Shown here one piece after another: positions 8,182-15,940 of a DNA stretch of 64,000 nucleotides. The translations under genes and the position numbers were made by a program. Below the pieces are notes generated by a model. The model was not told the DNA's origin, searched no databases, and was given only the letters and a program-made list of their open reading frames with translations. Each line of letters opens with the position of its first letter. The first letter of the stretch is position 1. The stretch is from contig JAGXAJ010000007.1 of assembly GCA_018971625.1 (NCBI GenBank), positions 21,962 through 85,961 on the forward strand, written 5' to 3'. Origin of the DNA: Pseudomonadota bacterium. GTDB lineage: Bacteria > Pseudomonadota > Alphaproteobacteria > Rhizobiales > Xanthobacteraceae.

Positions 8182-8556
8182 CTACTTCGGTGAGGCCAAG
8201 CGAGCCTCCAAATCATCCGCGAACGTCATATAGACGTTTTCGATGAACAGGGCGCGGTTTTCCCGACCTGTCGCAAGCCGGTCGGCGAGGTGCACGATCT
8301 CATGCAAGCCCACCGAACGGATGTCGCGGGGCTCTTTCTTAAAGATCACGATGAGCCATTGCGTCTGAGGGTTGGTAAAGACGCATGCGCCTTGGTGGTC
8401 GTCCAAGTCTTCATAGACCTTCCGAAGCTCAGCAAGTAGTTTCGCAGGCAAGTGCGGTTTCGCAAGCTCGACAAATTCCGCTGGATCGTGTTTGTCCTGT
8501 ACCACAAACAAACCCCCGATATGGGTTTGCGGTATGAGGGCGAAAACGTAACTCAT
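8182..8556 (-). CDS. Small protein with an HExxH metal-binding motif, unknown function
   Basis: A 124-residue protein. The ATG at 8556 is preferred because TGAGG lies just upstream; an open frame extends to a TTG at 8619 without a good site. The C-terminal third contains HEIVH (residues 85-89) in a predicted helix, followed by acidic residues at 100 and 106 in a second helix that could give the third zinc ligand of a gluzincin-type site. No signal peptide or membrane segment is evident. The layout recalls small phage and toxin-linked metalloprotease-like proteins, but no family is recognised. It lies convergent to the formate dehydrogenase genes. Confidence 0.6.
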   Translation of the reverse strand: MSYVFALIPQTHIGGLFVVQDKHDPAEFVELAKPHLPAKLLAELRKVYEDLDDHQGACVFTNPQTQWLIVIFKKEPRDIRSVGLHEIVHLADRLATGRENRALFIENVYMTFADDLEARLASPK

Positions 8557-8700
8557 GAACCTCACCCCAACGCTTGCTAGCGCGCCCGATATCAGAACAG
8601 CATTGGTTACATACAGCAACTTTCATCCGCAGTCTCCAGATTGAATAGCCGGGGCCAGGTTTGAGTAGTGCGCCGACTTGAACGGCGCATAGAGCGTGCC

Positions 8701-9078
8701 TCAGCTCTCTCTATCGGAAGCGGCCTTCCGCCAGAGGACGGCGAGGAGGTGCCTGACGGTTCCGACGCCGCCGATCAGCGGATTGCCGTGGTTTTTCAGA
8801 TCAAGCTCAAAACGGGCCTGGAGGAATACCGCGGCATATCTGCCGGGTGAGGCATTAGCCTTGGCGAAATCGAGCGCGGCTTGCTTGCGCCAGAAAAGGC
8901 CACCGAACTTGGCTTCGGCGTCGCGGACCACCCAAAAACCGTCGTGGTTGCGGCCGATGAAAATCACCGGGATGGTCTCGCTGAGCACCTCCGGTCCCGG
9001 CCGTTGAAACCAGGCCGGAGCCAGCCGTCGAGGCGATCGCTGCGGTGCCACCGAGGCAGGGTTTTCGCTATAACTCAT
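8701..9078 (-). CDS. Hypothetical protein, paralog A of a GRN/FGGLF tandem pair
   Basis: About 125 residues from ATG 9078; in-frame ATGs at 9087 and 9144 are alternatives, none with a strong ribosome site. The core reads IGRNxxGFWV, FGGLF, then A-x3-FA and a hydrophobic strand ending near ELDLK. The upstream neighbour at 9218-9517 has the same core with IGRNxxGYWV, FGGLF and ELDMH, so the two are tandem paralogs. A 17-base sequence upstream of both genes is identical, which supports the start near 9078. Similar small proteins are, I believe, frequent in Bradyrhizobium; function unknown. Confidence 0.6.
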   Translation of the reverse strand: MSYSENPASVAPQRSPRRLAPAWFQRPGPEVLSETIPVIFIGRNHDGFWVVRDAEAKFGGLFWRKQAALDFAKANASPGRYAAVFLQARFELDLKNHGNPLIGGVGTVRHLLAVLWRKAASDRES

Positions 9079-9154
9079 CGCGGCCATGGCAGATGCCGAT
9101 CCGAAAGATGCGAGCCGCCAGCTCGCGGCGACCGCATCCTTCATTGGTCCAAAA

Positions 9155-9171
9155 CCGCATATGAATTCGAG
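9155..9171. repeat. 17-base direct repeat upstream of paralog A
   Basis: CCGCATATGAATTCGAG, identical to 9581-9597. It lies 77 bases upstream of the chosen start of paralog A. It may be a duplicated promoter or operator, or simply a conserved leftover of the gene duplication. Confidence 0.75.
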
Positions 9172-9217
9172 GCGACGTTGTCGCTTATTGCATAGGCGCG
9201 GCATAAAAGCGGTTGGC

Positions 9218-9517
9218 TCAAGCAGAACCGGAGCGCCTTGCGGCGCGGCTCCGCAGGGAACGGGCACCCGCCGCCGTTAGCGGGAAGTATGTCTTGCGAT
9301 GCATGTCGAGTTCGACGACGTTAGGTGTCAGAACGATGGCTCCGGAATGATGTCCATTTTCGGACAGTGCATATTTGAAGGCCTGCGCGCGGCTGACGAA
9401 CAATCCGCCGAACAGCCCGTTGTTTTCCTGAGCGACCCAATAGCCCCGACTATTCCGTCCGATAGTGACGAAACGCGAACCGCGCGATGGAGGTTTGTTG
9501 ATTTTTTCCAAGATCAT
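9218..9517 (-). CDS. Hypothetical protein, paralog B of a GRN/FGGLF tandem pair
   Basis: A 99-residue protein starting at ATG 9517, with AGGAG one base from the start, unusually close. The core IGRNSRGYWV, FGGLFVSRAQAFKYA and VVELDMHRK aligns with paralog A, and a basic tail follows (SRAARRSGSA). There is no signal peptide. Paralog B is shorter at the N-terminus, so the conserved unit is only about 60 residues. It probably shares control with paralog A through the repeated 17-base upstream sequence. Function unknown. Confidence 0.6.
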   Translation of the reverse strand: MILEKINKPPSRGSRFVTIGRNSRGYWVAQENNGLFGGLFVSRAQAFKYALSENGHHSGAIVLTPNVVELDMHRKTYFPLTAAGARSLRSRAARRSGSA

Positions 9518-9580
9518 GCTCCTGTGAGTATCTGCGGCTCAAGGAAGTTGCCGCGAAGACGCCGGGTGAGATATCGGCGG

Positions 9581-9597
9581 CCGCATATGAATTCGAG
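9581..9597. repeat. 17-base direct repeat upstream of paralog B
   Basis: CCGCATATGAATTCGAG, identical to 9155-9171, 64 bases upstream of the paralog B start codon. Confidence 0.75.
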
Positions 9598-9644
9598 AGC
9601 GATAGATCACCGATCTCATAGGAATGGCGCAAGCATGGAAAGGT

Positions 9645-10109
9645 TTACGTGCGCTTGCGATCCATCGGCGCCAAGCCGCGCCACAGGTCGCGATTCGCAC
9701 TGGCCAATGTGGTGACGGATTTCGCGCGGGGAGTTTCGATCGCGAGAGCTGCGGCAAGGGCGCGCTTGAGACGCTCGTCATCAATGCGCTTGAGGTGCCC
9801 TCGTAGCACCGAGTCATTGCCTGGATGTTGCGGATGGATGATGGCATGGCAGAGCCTGTTGCTCGCCTGACGAAAGAAGCTGAAGGCCGGGCGCGCCTGG
9901 GGCCGCGCGCCAGGTGCATCCAGTTCCGCGGCGATGGCCAATAACGTAAGCCGATCCGCGTTGTCCTGCGTGACCACGAATCTCAGCAGCGCCAGGTGCC
10001 AGGCGCGAAGCGCGATGCGGTGCCGGGCATGCTCCGGGGCGTTCGAGTTGGTTTGCACGGAAGTAGACCAATATGATGCATCAGGTTGGAACCGCGCGAT
10101 CCAGATCAT
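9645..10109 (-). CDS. Hypothetical protein, last gene of a three-gene minus-strand group
   Basis: Up to 154 residues. The start is uncertain: ATG 10109 would overlap the preceding gene by 29 bases, while an in-frame GTG at 10058 would not, and neither has a clear ribosome site. The soluble, arginine- and alanine-rich sequence includes a helical stretch around ALRAWHLALLRF and a region HLKRIDDERLKRALAAAL. I recall no named domain. Third-codon GC preference and tight placement behind two other genes support it as real. Confidence 0.5.
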   Translation of the reverse strand: MIWIARFQPDASYWSTSVQTNSNAPEHARHRIALRAWHLALLRFVVTQDNADRLTLLAIAAELDAPGARPQARPAFSFFRQASNRLCHAIIHPQHPGNDSVLRGHLKRIDDERLKRALAAALAIETPRAKSVTTLASANRDLWRGLAPMDRKRT

Positions 10110-10383
10110 GCGTCAAGCAAAACAGCGCAGCATAGACCAATGTTTCGTCCCAATGATTAAGAACGACGCCGAACGGCCGTTCGCGTTTCAATATGCCGGC
10201 CACAGCGCTCAGGATCGCGGACATCCACGAGAGGGCGGCAAGACTTCTGGCAAAGCCGATGCCTCCAAACGAGGCGAAGGCAACGATCACGAGCAACCGC
10301 AAGCAAACGCGGATCATTACCTGGGCCGAGCGCAATTCGGTCGGCAGGTTGTGATGCTGCGCCAATCGGGTGCTCTTCCGCAT
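10081..10383 (-). CDS. Hypothetical small membrane protein
   Basis: A 100-residue protein whose ATG (10383) shares one base with the stop codon of the preceding gene (TGATG), a common coupling arrangement that fixes this start over upstream in-frame codons. One or two hydrophobic segments are visible, about MIRVCLRLLVIVAFASFGGI and a following stretch to AVAGIL. The C-terminal part has LNHWDETLVYAALFCL. No family recognised; probably translated with its two neighbours. Confidence 0.55.
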   Translation of the reverse strand: MRKSTRLAQHHNLPTELRSAQVMIRVCLRLLVIVAFASFGGIGFARSLAALSWMSAILSAVAGILKRERPFGVVLNHWDETLVYAALFCLTHDLDRAVPT

Positions 10384-10850
10384 CAGTTGAAATTGTCGCA
10401 GCAGAGAAGCGCGCAGGACGCATTGGCGTCGTACGGCACGGCTGGGACGCTGGTCTGGCTCGACGGCACGCCGGCAAGCCTCGCGTCGACAAAAGCGCAC
10501 AGCATGGCGAGCGCCAGATCCGGATGATGCGCCTCGATGGATTGATCAAGCCAGTCCGGCAATTCGCGCTCGCGGGATAGCGCGCAATACCATTCGCCCT
10601 CATCATAGGCGATGCGGCGGACCTGCCATTGCGGAAGCTCTACTCCGAAGAGCGCCAGCACCGCGTCGGTCCAGGCCTCTGATGCCATCAGGCGTTCGAT
10701 CTGCGCGGTACTTTCGGGCTGTCCCATCGACGGAAACCGCCGGCACGCGGACGCGATCACGCTCGACAGCAGCTCGCTCGTGACGGCTTTCGCATCGCGA
10801 AGCCGGGCGGGCAAGCTAGCGGCATCATCGTGGTTTTCCGGCAACCGCAT
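10383..10850 (-). CDS. Hypothetical protein, first gene of a three-gene minus-strand group
   Basis: A 155-residue soluble protein from ATG 10850, chosen because GGGATGG precedes it; a longer start at 10913 has no ribosome site. The middle is well formed: LASEAWTDAVLALFGVELPQ-like, then RRIAYDEGEWYCALSRERELPDW and a helical segment with HPDLALAML. The pattern is familiar from Bradyrhizobium hypothetical proteins, but no function is known to me. Its promoter probably lies in the inverted repeat region shared with the kdp genes. Confidence 0.6.
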   Translation of the reverse strand: MRLPENHDDAASLPARLRDAKAVTSELLSSVIASACRRFPSMGQPESTAQIERLMASEAWTDAVLALFGVELPQWQVRRIAYDEGEWYCALSRERELPDWLDQSIEAHHPDLALAMLCAFVDARLAGVPSSQTSVPAVPYDANASCALLCCDNFN

Positions 10851-10943
10851 GCAACCATCCCACGTGGAGCACTGTATCCAGCAGTCACGCTCGCAAGATG
10901 GGTTAAGCGTCATTGGAAAGCGAGATGGGGAAAAGCGGCAAGA

Positions 10944-11022
10944 TATAGGAATTTCATAAACGCCGCGTGGATCCATCATAGGACTGCTGCCCGGCGCGGC
11001 TCGCCTTTATGAGATTCCTATA
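10944..11022. promoter_or_regulatory. Inverted repeat in the divergent promoter region before kdp
   Basis: Arms at 10944-10960 and 11006-11022 match in 16 of 17 positions as an inverted repeat, 45 bases apart, each reading outward TTTATGARATTCCTATA. The right arm runs into TATAAT (11019-11024), a perfect -10 box pointing toward kdp. The left arm points toward the gene starting at 10850. Paired sites for one regulator, KdpE being the obvious candidate, or twin promoters are the simplest readings. Confidence 0.5.
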
Positions 11023-11063
11023 ATTTCGGCAGGATCAACGTCTCGAAAACCTATGCGCCGGGT

Positions 11064-11110
11064 GGCACTTCCGTGCCTAGCGGAGGCGGAGTCTCTCTGA
11101 GGAGACCCGC
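11064..11110 (+). promoter_or_regulatory. Two hairpins in the untranslated leader of the kdp genes
   Basis: GGCAC, loop TTCC, GTGCC at 11064-11077 is followed by GCGG-A-GTCTC, loop TCTGAG, GAGAC-CCGC at 11086-11110, a 9-bp stem with one bulged A. They sit between the TATAAT box and the ribosome site of the 27-codon gene. A regulatory RNA is possible; no known riboswitch class was recognised. Confidence 0.4.
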
Positions 11111-11132
11111 AGTGCGAGCACAGGAGCATCTG

Positions 11133-11216
11133 ATGTGGGACGTCGTCATGCTGGCCCTCGGCTTCGGCTTTTTCGCACTGGCGATAAGCTACGCCTACGC
11201 CTGCGAGCGGCTTTGA
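11133..11216 (+). CDS. 27-residue membrane peptide upstream of kdpF
   Basis: ATG 11133 follows AGGAG at a good distance. The peptide is one hydrophobic helix, starting MWDVVMLALGFGFFALAIS and ending YAYACERL. The ending resembles KdpF (which ends RPERF), and similar peptides ending in ACERL or ACDRL occur, from memory, in front of kdpF in related bacteria. It may be a second small Kdp-associated peptide or a leader peptide. It is shorter than most gene finders accept. Confidence 0.65.
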   Translation: MWDVVMLALGFGFFALAISYAYACERL

Positions 11217-11223
11217 AATATCC

Positions 11224-11270
11224 GACGCGTTTTCTTCAGGCGAAGCGGTACCCACTTCGCTCGAAGACGC
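11224..11270. repeat. Interspersed palindromic element, copy 2, inside the kdp operon
   Basis: Begins GACGCGTTTTCTT and ends TTCGCTCGAAGACGC, a shorter relative of 1100-1173. Its ends are partly complementary, so the transcript could fold here, between the 27-codon gene and kdpF. Confidence 0.55.
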
Positions 11271-11291
11271 TTTGTAGAGGAGAGCACGGTC

Positions 11292-11381
11292 ATGATCTTC
11301 GATTATTCACTAGCCGGCCTCGTTTCGCTCGGTCTGTTGTTTTACCTGACCTATGCGCTGCTGCGGCCCGAGCGATTCTGA
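11292..11381 (+). CDS. kdpF: KdpF, small subunit of the potassium-transporting ATPase
   Basis: A 29-residue single-helix membrane peptide starting MIFDYSLAGL and ending LRPERF, the typical KdpF ending. GAGGAG precedes ATG 11292. KdpF stabilises the KdpABC complex in the inner membrane. It lies 46 bases before kdpA and is too short for routine gene calling. Confidence 0.9.
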   Translation: MIFDYSLAGLVSLGLLFYLTYALLRPERF

Positions 11382-11427
11382 TCGCTTCTCGCGTTCAACC
11401 TGTGCACACCCCTGAAGGCACATTCCC

Positions 11428-13131
11428 ATGACCGTCATTGGCTGGATTCAAATCATTCTGTTCTGCGTGATCGTGGTCGCACTGGTCAAACCGCTGGGCG
11501 GCTACATGACGCGCGTGTTCGCCGGCGAGCGCACGTTGCTGTCCCCGGTGCTGCGACCGGTTGAAGCCGGGCTATATTGGATCGGCGGCGTCGACGAGAA
11601 TCGCGAGCAGCATTGGCTGACCTATACTGTCGGCATGCTGCTGTTCCATGTCGGCGGTTTCCTCATCATTTATGCGCTAATGCGCCTTCAGGCATTTTTG
11701 CCGTTCAATCCCGCCGGGCAATCCGCCGTGGCCGAAGATCTCTCCTTCAACACCGCGATCAGCTTCATCACCAACACCAACTGGCAGAACTACGGCGGTG
11801 AAAGCACGCTGTCTTATCTGGTGCAGATGCTTGGCCTGATGCACCAGAATTTCCTGTCGGCAGCCACCGGCATCGCGCTGGCCGTGGCCCTGATCCGCGG
11901 CTTTGCCCGTTCGTCGATGCGTACGATCGGAAATTTCTGGGTCGATGTGACCCGCGCCACCCTCTATGTCCTGCTGCCGATCTGTGTGGTAGCGGCGCTA
12001 TTCCTGGTCTGGCAGGGCATGCCGCAGACGCTCGGTCCCTATGTCGACGCCACCACGCTGGAAGGCGCCAAGCAGACCATTGCGGTCGGTCCGGTCGCTT
12101 CGCAAGTTGCGATCAAGATGCTCGGCACCAATGGCGGCGGCTTCTTCAATGCCAACGCGGCGCATCCGTTCGAGAACCCGACCGCGCTGTCGAATCTCCT
12201 GCAAATGCTGCTGATCTTCATTCTGGGCGCCGCGATGACCAACGTGTTCGGACGCATGGTCGGCAACCAGCGTCAGGGCTGGGCGATCCTGACCGTGATG
12301 GGCGTGCTGTTTGTCGCCGGCGTCATCATCACCTATTGGGCGGAGGCGAGCGGGACGTCGACGCTGCAGGCGCTGGGCCTCACCGGCGGCAACATGGAAG
12401 GCAAGGAAGTCCGCTTCGGCATCGCCGCCTCCAGCCTGTTTGCAGTCGTCACTACGGCAGCCTCCTGCGGCGCCGTCAACGCCATGCATGACAGCTTTAC
12501 CGCGCTCGGCGGCATGATTCCGCTGATCAACATGCAGCTCGGCGAGATCATCGTTGGCGGCGTTGGCGCAGGCCTCTACGGCATGCTGCTGTTCGTGGTG
12601 CTCGCGATCTTCGTCGCGGGTCTGATGGTTGGCCGCACGCCGGAATATGTCGGCAAGAAGATCGAAGCCCGCGAGGTCAAGATGGCGATGCTCGCCATCC
12701 TGGTGCTGCCGCTGATGTATCTCGGCTGGACCGCGGTTGCCGTGGTGCTGCCGTCGGCAGTGGCCTCGATGGCCAATGCCGGGCCGCATGGCTTCACCGA
12801 AGTGCTCTACGCGTTCACCTCGGCGACCGGCAATAACGGTTCGGCATTCGCGGGCCTTTCCGGCAATACCTTCTTCTACAACCTGACGCTGGCATGCTCG
12901 ATGTTCGTCGGCCGCTTCTTCATGATCGTGCCGGCGATGGCCATGGCCGGATCGCTGGCCGGCAAGAAGTCGATCCCGCCGTCGGCCGGTACCTTTCCGA
13001 CCACGGGTGGCTTGTTCGTCGGCCTTGTCGTCGGCGTCATCCTGATCATCGGCGGCCTGACCTTCTTCCCGGCGCTCGCGCTTGGACCGATCGTCGAGCA
13101 CCTCGCGATGAACGGCGGCGCGCTATTCTGA
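11428..13131 (+). CDS. kdpA: Potassium-transporting ATPase, potassium-binding subunit KdpA
   Basis: Inner-membrane subunit that binds and selects K+ in the high-affinity Kdp pump. Its 567 residues form about ten membrane segments with the selectivity-loop sequences [33 protein letters not shown] and [14 protein letters not shown], all characteristic of KdpA. Length is normal. It is followed by kdpB after 40 bases, in the standard F-A-B-C-D-E order. Confidence 0.98.
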   Translation: MTVIGWIQIILFCVIVVALVKPLGGYMTRVFAGERTLLSPVLRPVEAGLYWIGGVDENREQHWLTYTVGMLLFHVGGFLIIYALMRLQAFLPFNPAGQSAVAEDLSFNTAISFITNTNWQNYGGESTLSYLVQMLGLMHQNFLSAATGIALAVALIRGFARSSMRTIGNFWVDVTRATLYVLLPICVVAALFLVWQGMPQTLGPYVDATTLEGAKQTIAVGPVASQVAIKMLGTNGGGFFNANAAHPFENPTALSNLLQMLLIFILGAAMTNVFGRMVGNQRQGWAILTVMGVLFVAGVIITYWAEASGTSTLQALGLTGGNMEGKEVRFGIAASSLFAVVTTAASCGAVNAMHDSFTALGGMIPLINMQLGEIIVGGVGAGLYGMLLFVVLAIFVAGLMVGRTPEYVGKKIEAREVKMAMLAILVLPLMYLGWTAVAVVLPSAVASMANAGPHGFTEVLYAFTSATGNNGSAFAGLSGNTFFYNLTLACSMFVGRFFMIVPAMAMAGSLAGKKSIPPSAGTFPTTGGLFVGLVVGVILIIGGLTFFPALALGPIVEHLAMNGGALF

Positions 13132-13171
13132 GCACTTCCGTTCTGACGGATTGTCTTGCGGAGTTATGTCC

Positions 13172-15283
13172 ATGGAAGCCATGAAATTGCAGAAGCGGGT
13201 GGCGGTCTCTACGATGCTCGATCCCAGGATCGTGATGCCCGCGATCGGATCGGCCATCGCAAAACTCGACCCGCGGCTGATGATCAGGAACCCCGTGATG
13301 TTCGTGGTCGAGATCGTTGCGGCGCTGACCACCGTGATCTTCGTTCGCGATCTGGTCACCGGCGGTGGAAATCTCGGTTTCACCTTCCAGATCATTCTGT
13401 GGCTCTGGTTCACGGTGCTATTCGCCAATTTCGCCGAAGCGGTCGCCGAAGGCCGCGGCAAGGCCCAGGCCGAATCGCTGAAGAAGACCCGCACCGAAAG
13501 CCAGGCCAAGTTGCTCTCCGGCTACGACCGCACCTTCCGGATGGTGCCCGGCACCAGCCTGAAAGTCGGCGATATCGTGCTGGTCGAGGCGGGCGATACC
13601 ATTCCTTCCGACGGCGAAGTGATCGAAGGCGTCGCTTCCGTCAACGAGGCCGCCATCACGGGCGAATCTGCGCCCGTGATTCGCGAATCCGGCGGCGACC
13701 GCTCGGCCGTGACCGGCGGCACCCAGGTGCTGTCGGACTGGATCCGTGTCCGCATCACCGCCGCCCAGGGCTCGACCTTTATTGACCGCATGATCAAGCT
13801 GGTCGAAGGCGCCGAGCGGCAGAAGACTCCGAACGAGATCGCGCTCAACATCCTGCTCGCGGGCCTCACCATCATCTTCGTGTTCGCGACCGTGACCATT
13901 CCGAGCTATGCGAGCTATGCTGGCGGATCGATTTCCGTGGTGGTGCTGGTCGCGCTGTTCGTGACGCTGATCCCGACCACGATCGGTGCGCTGCTTTCGG
14001 CGATCGGTATCGCCGGCATGGACCGGCTGGTGCGTTTCAACGTGCTGGCGATGTCGGGCCGCGCGGTCGAAGCCGCCGGCGACGTCGATACGCTGCTGCT
14101 TGACAAGACCGGCACCATTACGCTGGGCAATCGCCAGGCGACCGCCTTCCGCGCGGTGCAGGGCGTGACCGAGCAGGAGCTGGCGGACGCGGCGCAACTG
14201 GCCTCGCTGGCCGACGAGACGCCGGAAGGCCGCTCGATCGTGGTGCTGGCCAAAGAGAAATACGGCATCCGCGGCCGCGACATGGCCGAACTTGGTGCGA
14301 CCTTCATTCCGTTCACCGCGCAGACCCGCATGAGCGGCGTCGATACCGAAGGCTCGTCGGTCCGCAAGGGCGCAGTCGATGCGATCCTGAACTATGTCGG
14401 CGGCGGTCTGTTCGCGATAGCTTCCGGAAACACGGTGCGCGCGTTGCAGCGGGCGCACAGTTCCGATATCGCCCGCGAGATCCGTGCGATCTCGGATGAG
14501 ATCGCCAAGGCTGGCGGCACCCCGCTGACAGTGGCAAAGGACGGCCGGCTGCTCGGCGTGATCCAGCTCAAGGATATCGTCAAGGGCGGCATCCGCGAGC
14601 GCTTTGCCGAATTGCGCCGCATGGGCATCCGCACCGTGATGATCACCGGCGACAATCCGATGACCGCGGCCGCGATTGCGGCCGAGGCGGGCGTCGATGA
14701 TTTCCTCGCGCAGGCAACGCCCGAGGACAAGTTGAAGCTGATCCGTGACGAGCAGGCCAAAGGCAAGCTGGTCGCGATGTGCGGCGACGGCACCAATGAC
14801 GCGCCGGCGCTCGCGCAGGCCGACGTCGGCGTTGCCATGAACACCGGCACGCAGGCCGCGCGCGAAGCCGGCAACATGGTCGATCTCGACTCCAACCCGA
14901 CCAAGCTGATCGAGGTCGTGGAGATCGGCAAGCAGCTATTGATGACGCGCGGCGCGCTGACCACGTTCTCGATCGCCAATGACGTCGCCAAATACTTCGC
15001 GATCATCCCGGCGATGTTCCTGGCGTTCTACCCGCAGCTCGGCGTGCTCAACATCATGCATCTGACAAGTCCGCAGAGCGCGATCCTGTCGGCGATCATC
15101 TTCAACGCGCTGATCATCATCGCGCTGATTCCCTTGGCGCTGAAGGGCGTCGCATATCGCGCCATCGGCGCCGGCGCGCTGCTGCGCCGTAACCTGATGA
15201 TCTACGGTGTCGGCGGCATCATCATTCCCTTTATCGGCATCAAGGCGATCGACCTCGTCGTGGCCGCCTTGAAGCTGGCTTGA
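13172..15283 (+). CDS. kdpB: Potassium-transporting ATPase, P-type ATPase subunit KdpB
   Basis: Hydrolyses ATP to drive K+ uptake. The phosphorylation motif DKTGT has its aspartate near residue 311; [11 protein letters not shown] (actuator domain) and [14 protein letters not shown] (hinge) are present. The start is placed at ATG 13172 (MEAMKLQKR), which has GCGGAG eight bases upstream; ATG 13166 and TTG 13151 are also in frame but sit too close to that site. This gives 703 residues, near the usual 680-700. Confidence 0.97.
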   Translation: MEAMKLQKRVAVSTMLDPRIVMPAIGSAIAKLDPRLMIRNPVMFVVEIVAALTTVIFVRDLVTGGGNLGFTFQIILWLWFTVLFANFAEAVAEGRGKAQAESLKKTRTESQAKLLSGYDRTFRMVPGTSLKVGDIVLVEAGDTIPSDGEVIEGVASVNEAAITGESAPVIRESGGDRSAVTGGTQVLSDWIRVRITAAQGSTFIDRMIKLVEGAERQKTPNEIALNILLAGLTIIFVFATVTIPSYASYAGGSISVVVLVALFVTLIPTTIGALLSAIGIAGMDRLVRFNVLAMSGRAVEAAGDVDTLLLDKTGTITLGNRQATAFRAVQGVTEQELADAAQLASLADETPEGRSIVVLAKEKYGIRGRDMAELGATFIPFTAQTRMSGVDTEGSSVRKGAVDAILNYVGGGLFAIASGNTVRALQRAHSSDIAREIRAISDEIAKAGGTPLTVAKDGRLLGVIQLKDIVKGGIRERFAELRRMGIRTVMITGDNPMTAAAIAAEAGVDDFLAQATPEDKLKLIRDEQAKGKLVAMCGDGTNDAPALAQADVGVAMNTGTQAAREAGNMVDLDSNPTKLIEVVEIGKQLLMTRGALTTFSIANDVAKYFAIIPAMFLAFYPQLGVLNIMHLTSPQSAILSAIIFNALIIIALIPLALKGVAYRAIGAGALLRRNLMIYGVGGIIIPFIGIKAIDLVVAALKLA

Positions 15284-15294
15284 GGAGACCCGCC

Positions 15295-15900
15295 ATGTTG
15301 AAGGAAATTCGGCCGGCCATCATCCTGTTGCTGGCACTTACGCTGATCACGGGTCTGGCCTATCCGCTGGCGATAACCGGGATTGCTGGCGCTGTTTTTC
15401 CAAAACAGGCTGCGGGAAGCCTGATCGAAAAGGACGGCAAGGTAATCGGCTCCGCCCTGATCGGGCAGGAGTTCAAGAGCGACAAATATTTTCACGGCCG
15501 GCCTTCGGCGACGACCACGGCGGACCCGAATGATGCCGCCAAGACGGTGCCGGCGCCCTATAACGCGGCCAATTCGGGCGGCTCCAATCTCGGTCCCACC
15601 AGCAAGGCGTTGAACGACCGGATCAAGGAAGACGTCGACAAGTTGAAGGCCGAGAATCCCTCGATGCCCATTCCGGTTGATCTGGTGACGACGTCGGCCA
15701 GCGGCCTCGATCCCGACATCTCGCCAGAAGCGGCGCTATTCCAGGTGCCGCGGATCGCCAAAGCGCGCAACATGGCGGAAGATCAGGTCCGCCAATTGGT
15801 TGCCGACAAGACCGAAGGTCGTTTTGCTGGCGTCCTGGGAGAGCCGCGCGTTAACGTTCTGGCGCTGAATCTGGCGCTTGACGCGGCAGCGCCGAAATAG
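15295..15900 (+). CDS. kdpC: Potassium-transporting ATPase subunit KdpC
   Basis: Single-pass subunit that helps assemble the complex and raises KdpB affinity for ATP. It has 201 residues from ATG 15295; GAGGAG at 15282-15288 overlaps the kdpB stop codon and sets this start. The N-terminal membrane helix ([20 protein letters not shown]) is followed by the conserved segments [18 protein letters not shown] and [14 protein letters not shown], typical of KdpC. Confidence 0.97.
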   Translation: MLKEIRPAIILLLALTLITGLAYPLAITGIAGAVFPKQAAGSLIEKDGKVIGSALIGQEFKSDKYFHGRPSATTTADPNDAAKTVPAPYNAANSGGSNLGPTSKALNDRIKEDVDKLKAENPSMPIPVDLVTTSASGLDPDISPEAALFQVPRIAKARNMAEDQVRQLVADKTEGRFAGVLGEPRVNVLALNLALDAAAPK

Positions 15901-15940
15901 CGTGGCTAGGCTGCATCGAGGCTCTGAACTATAATGCCTT

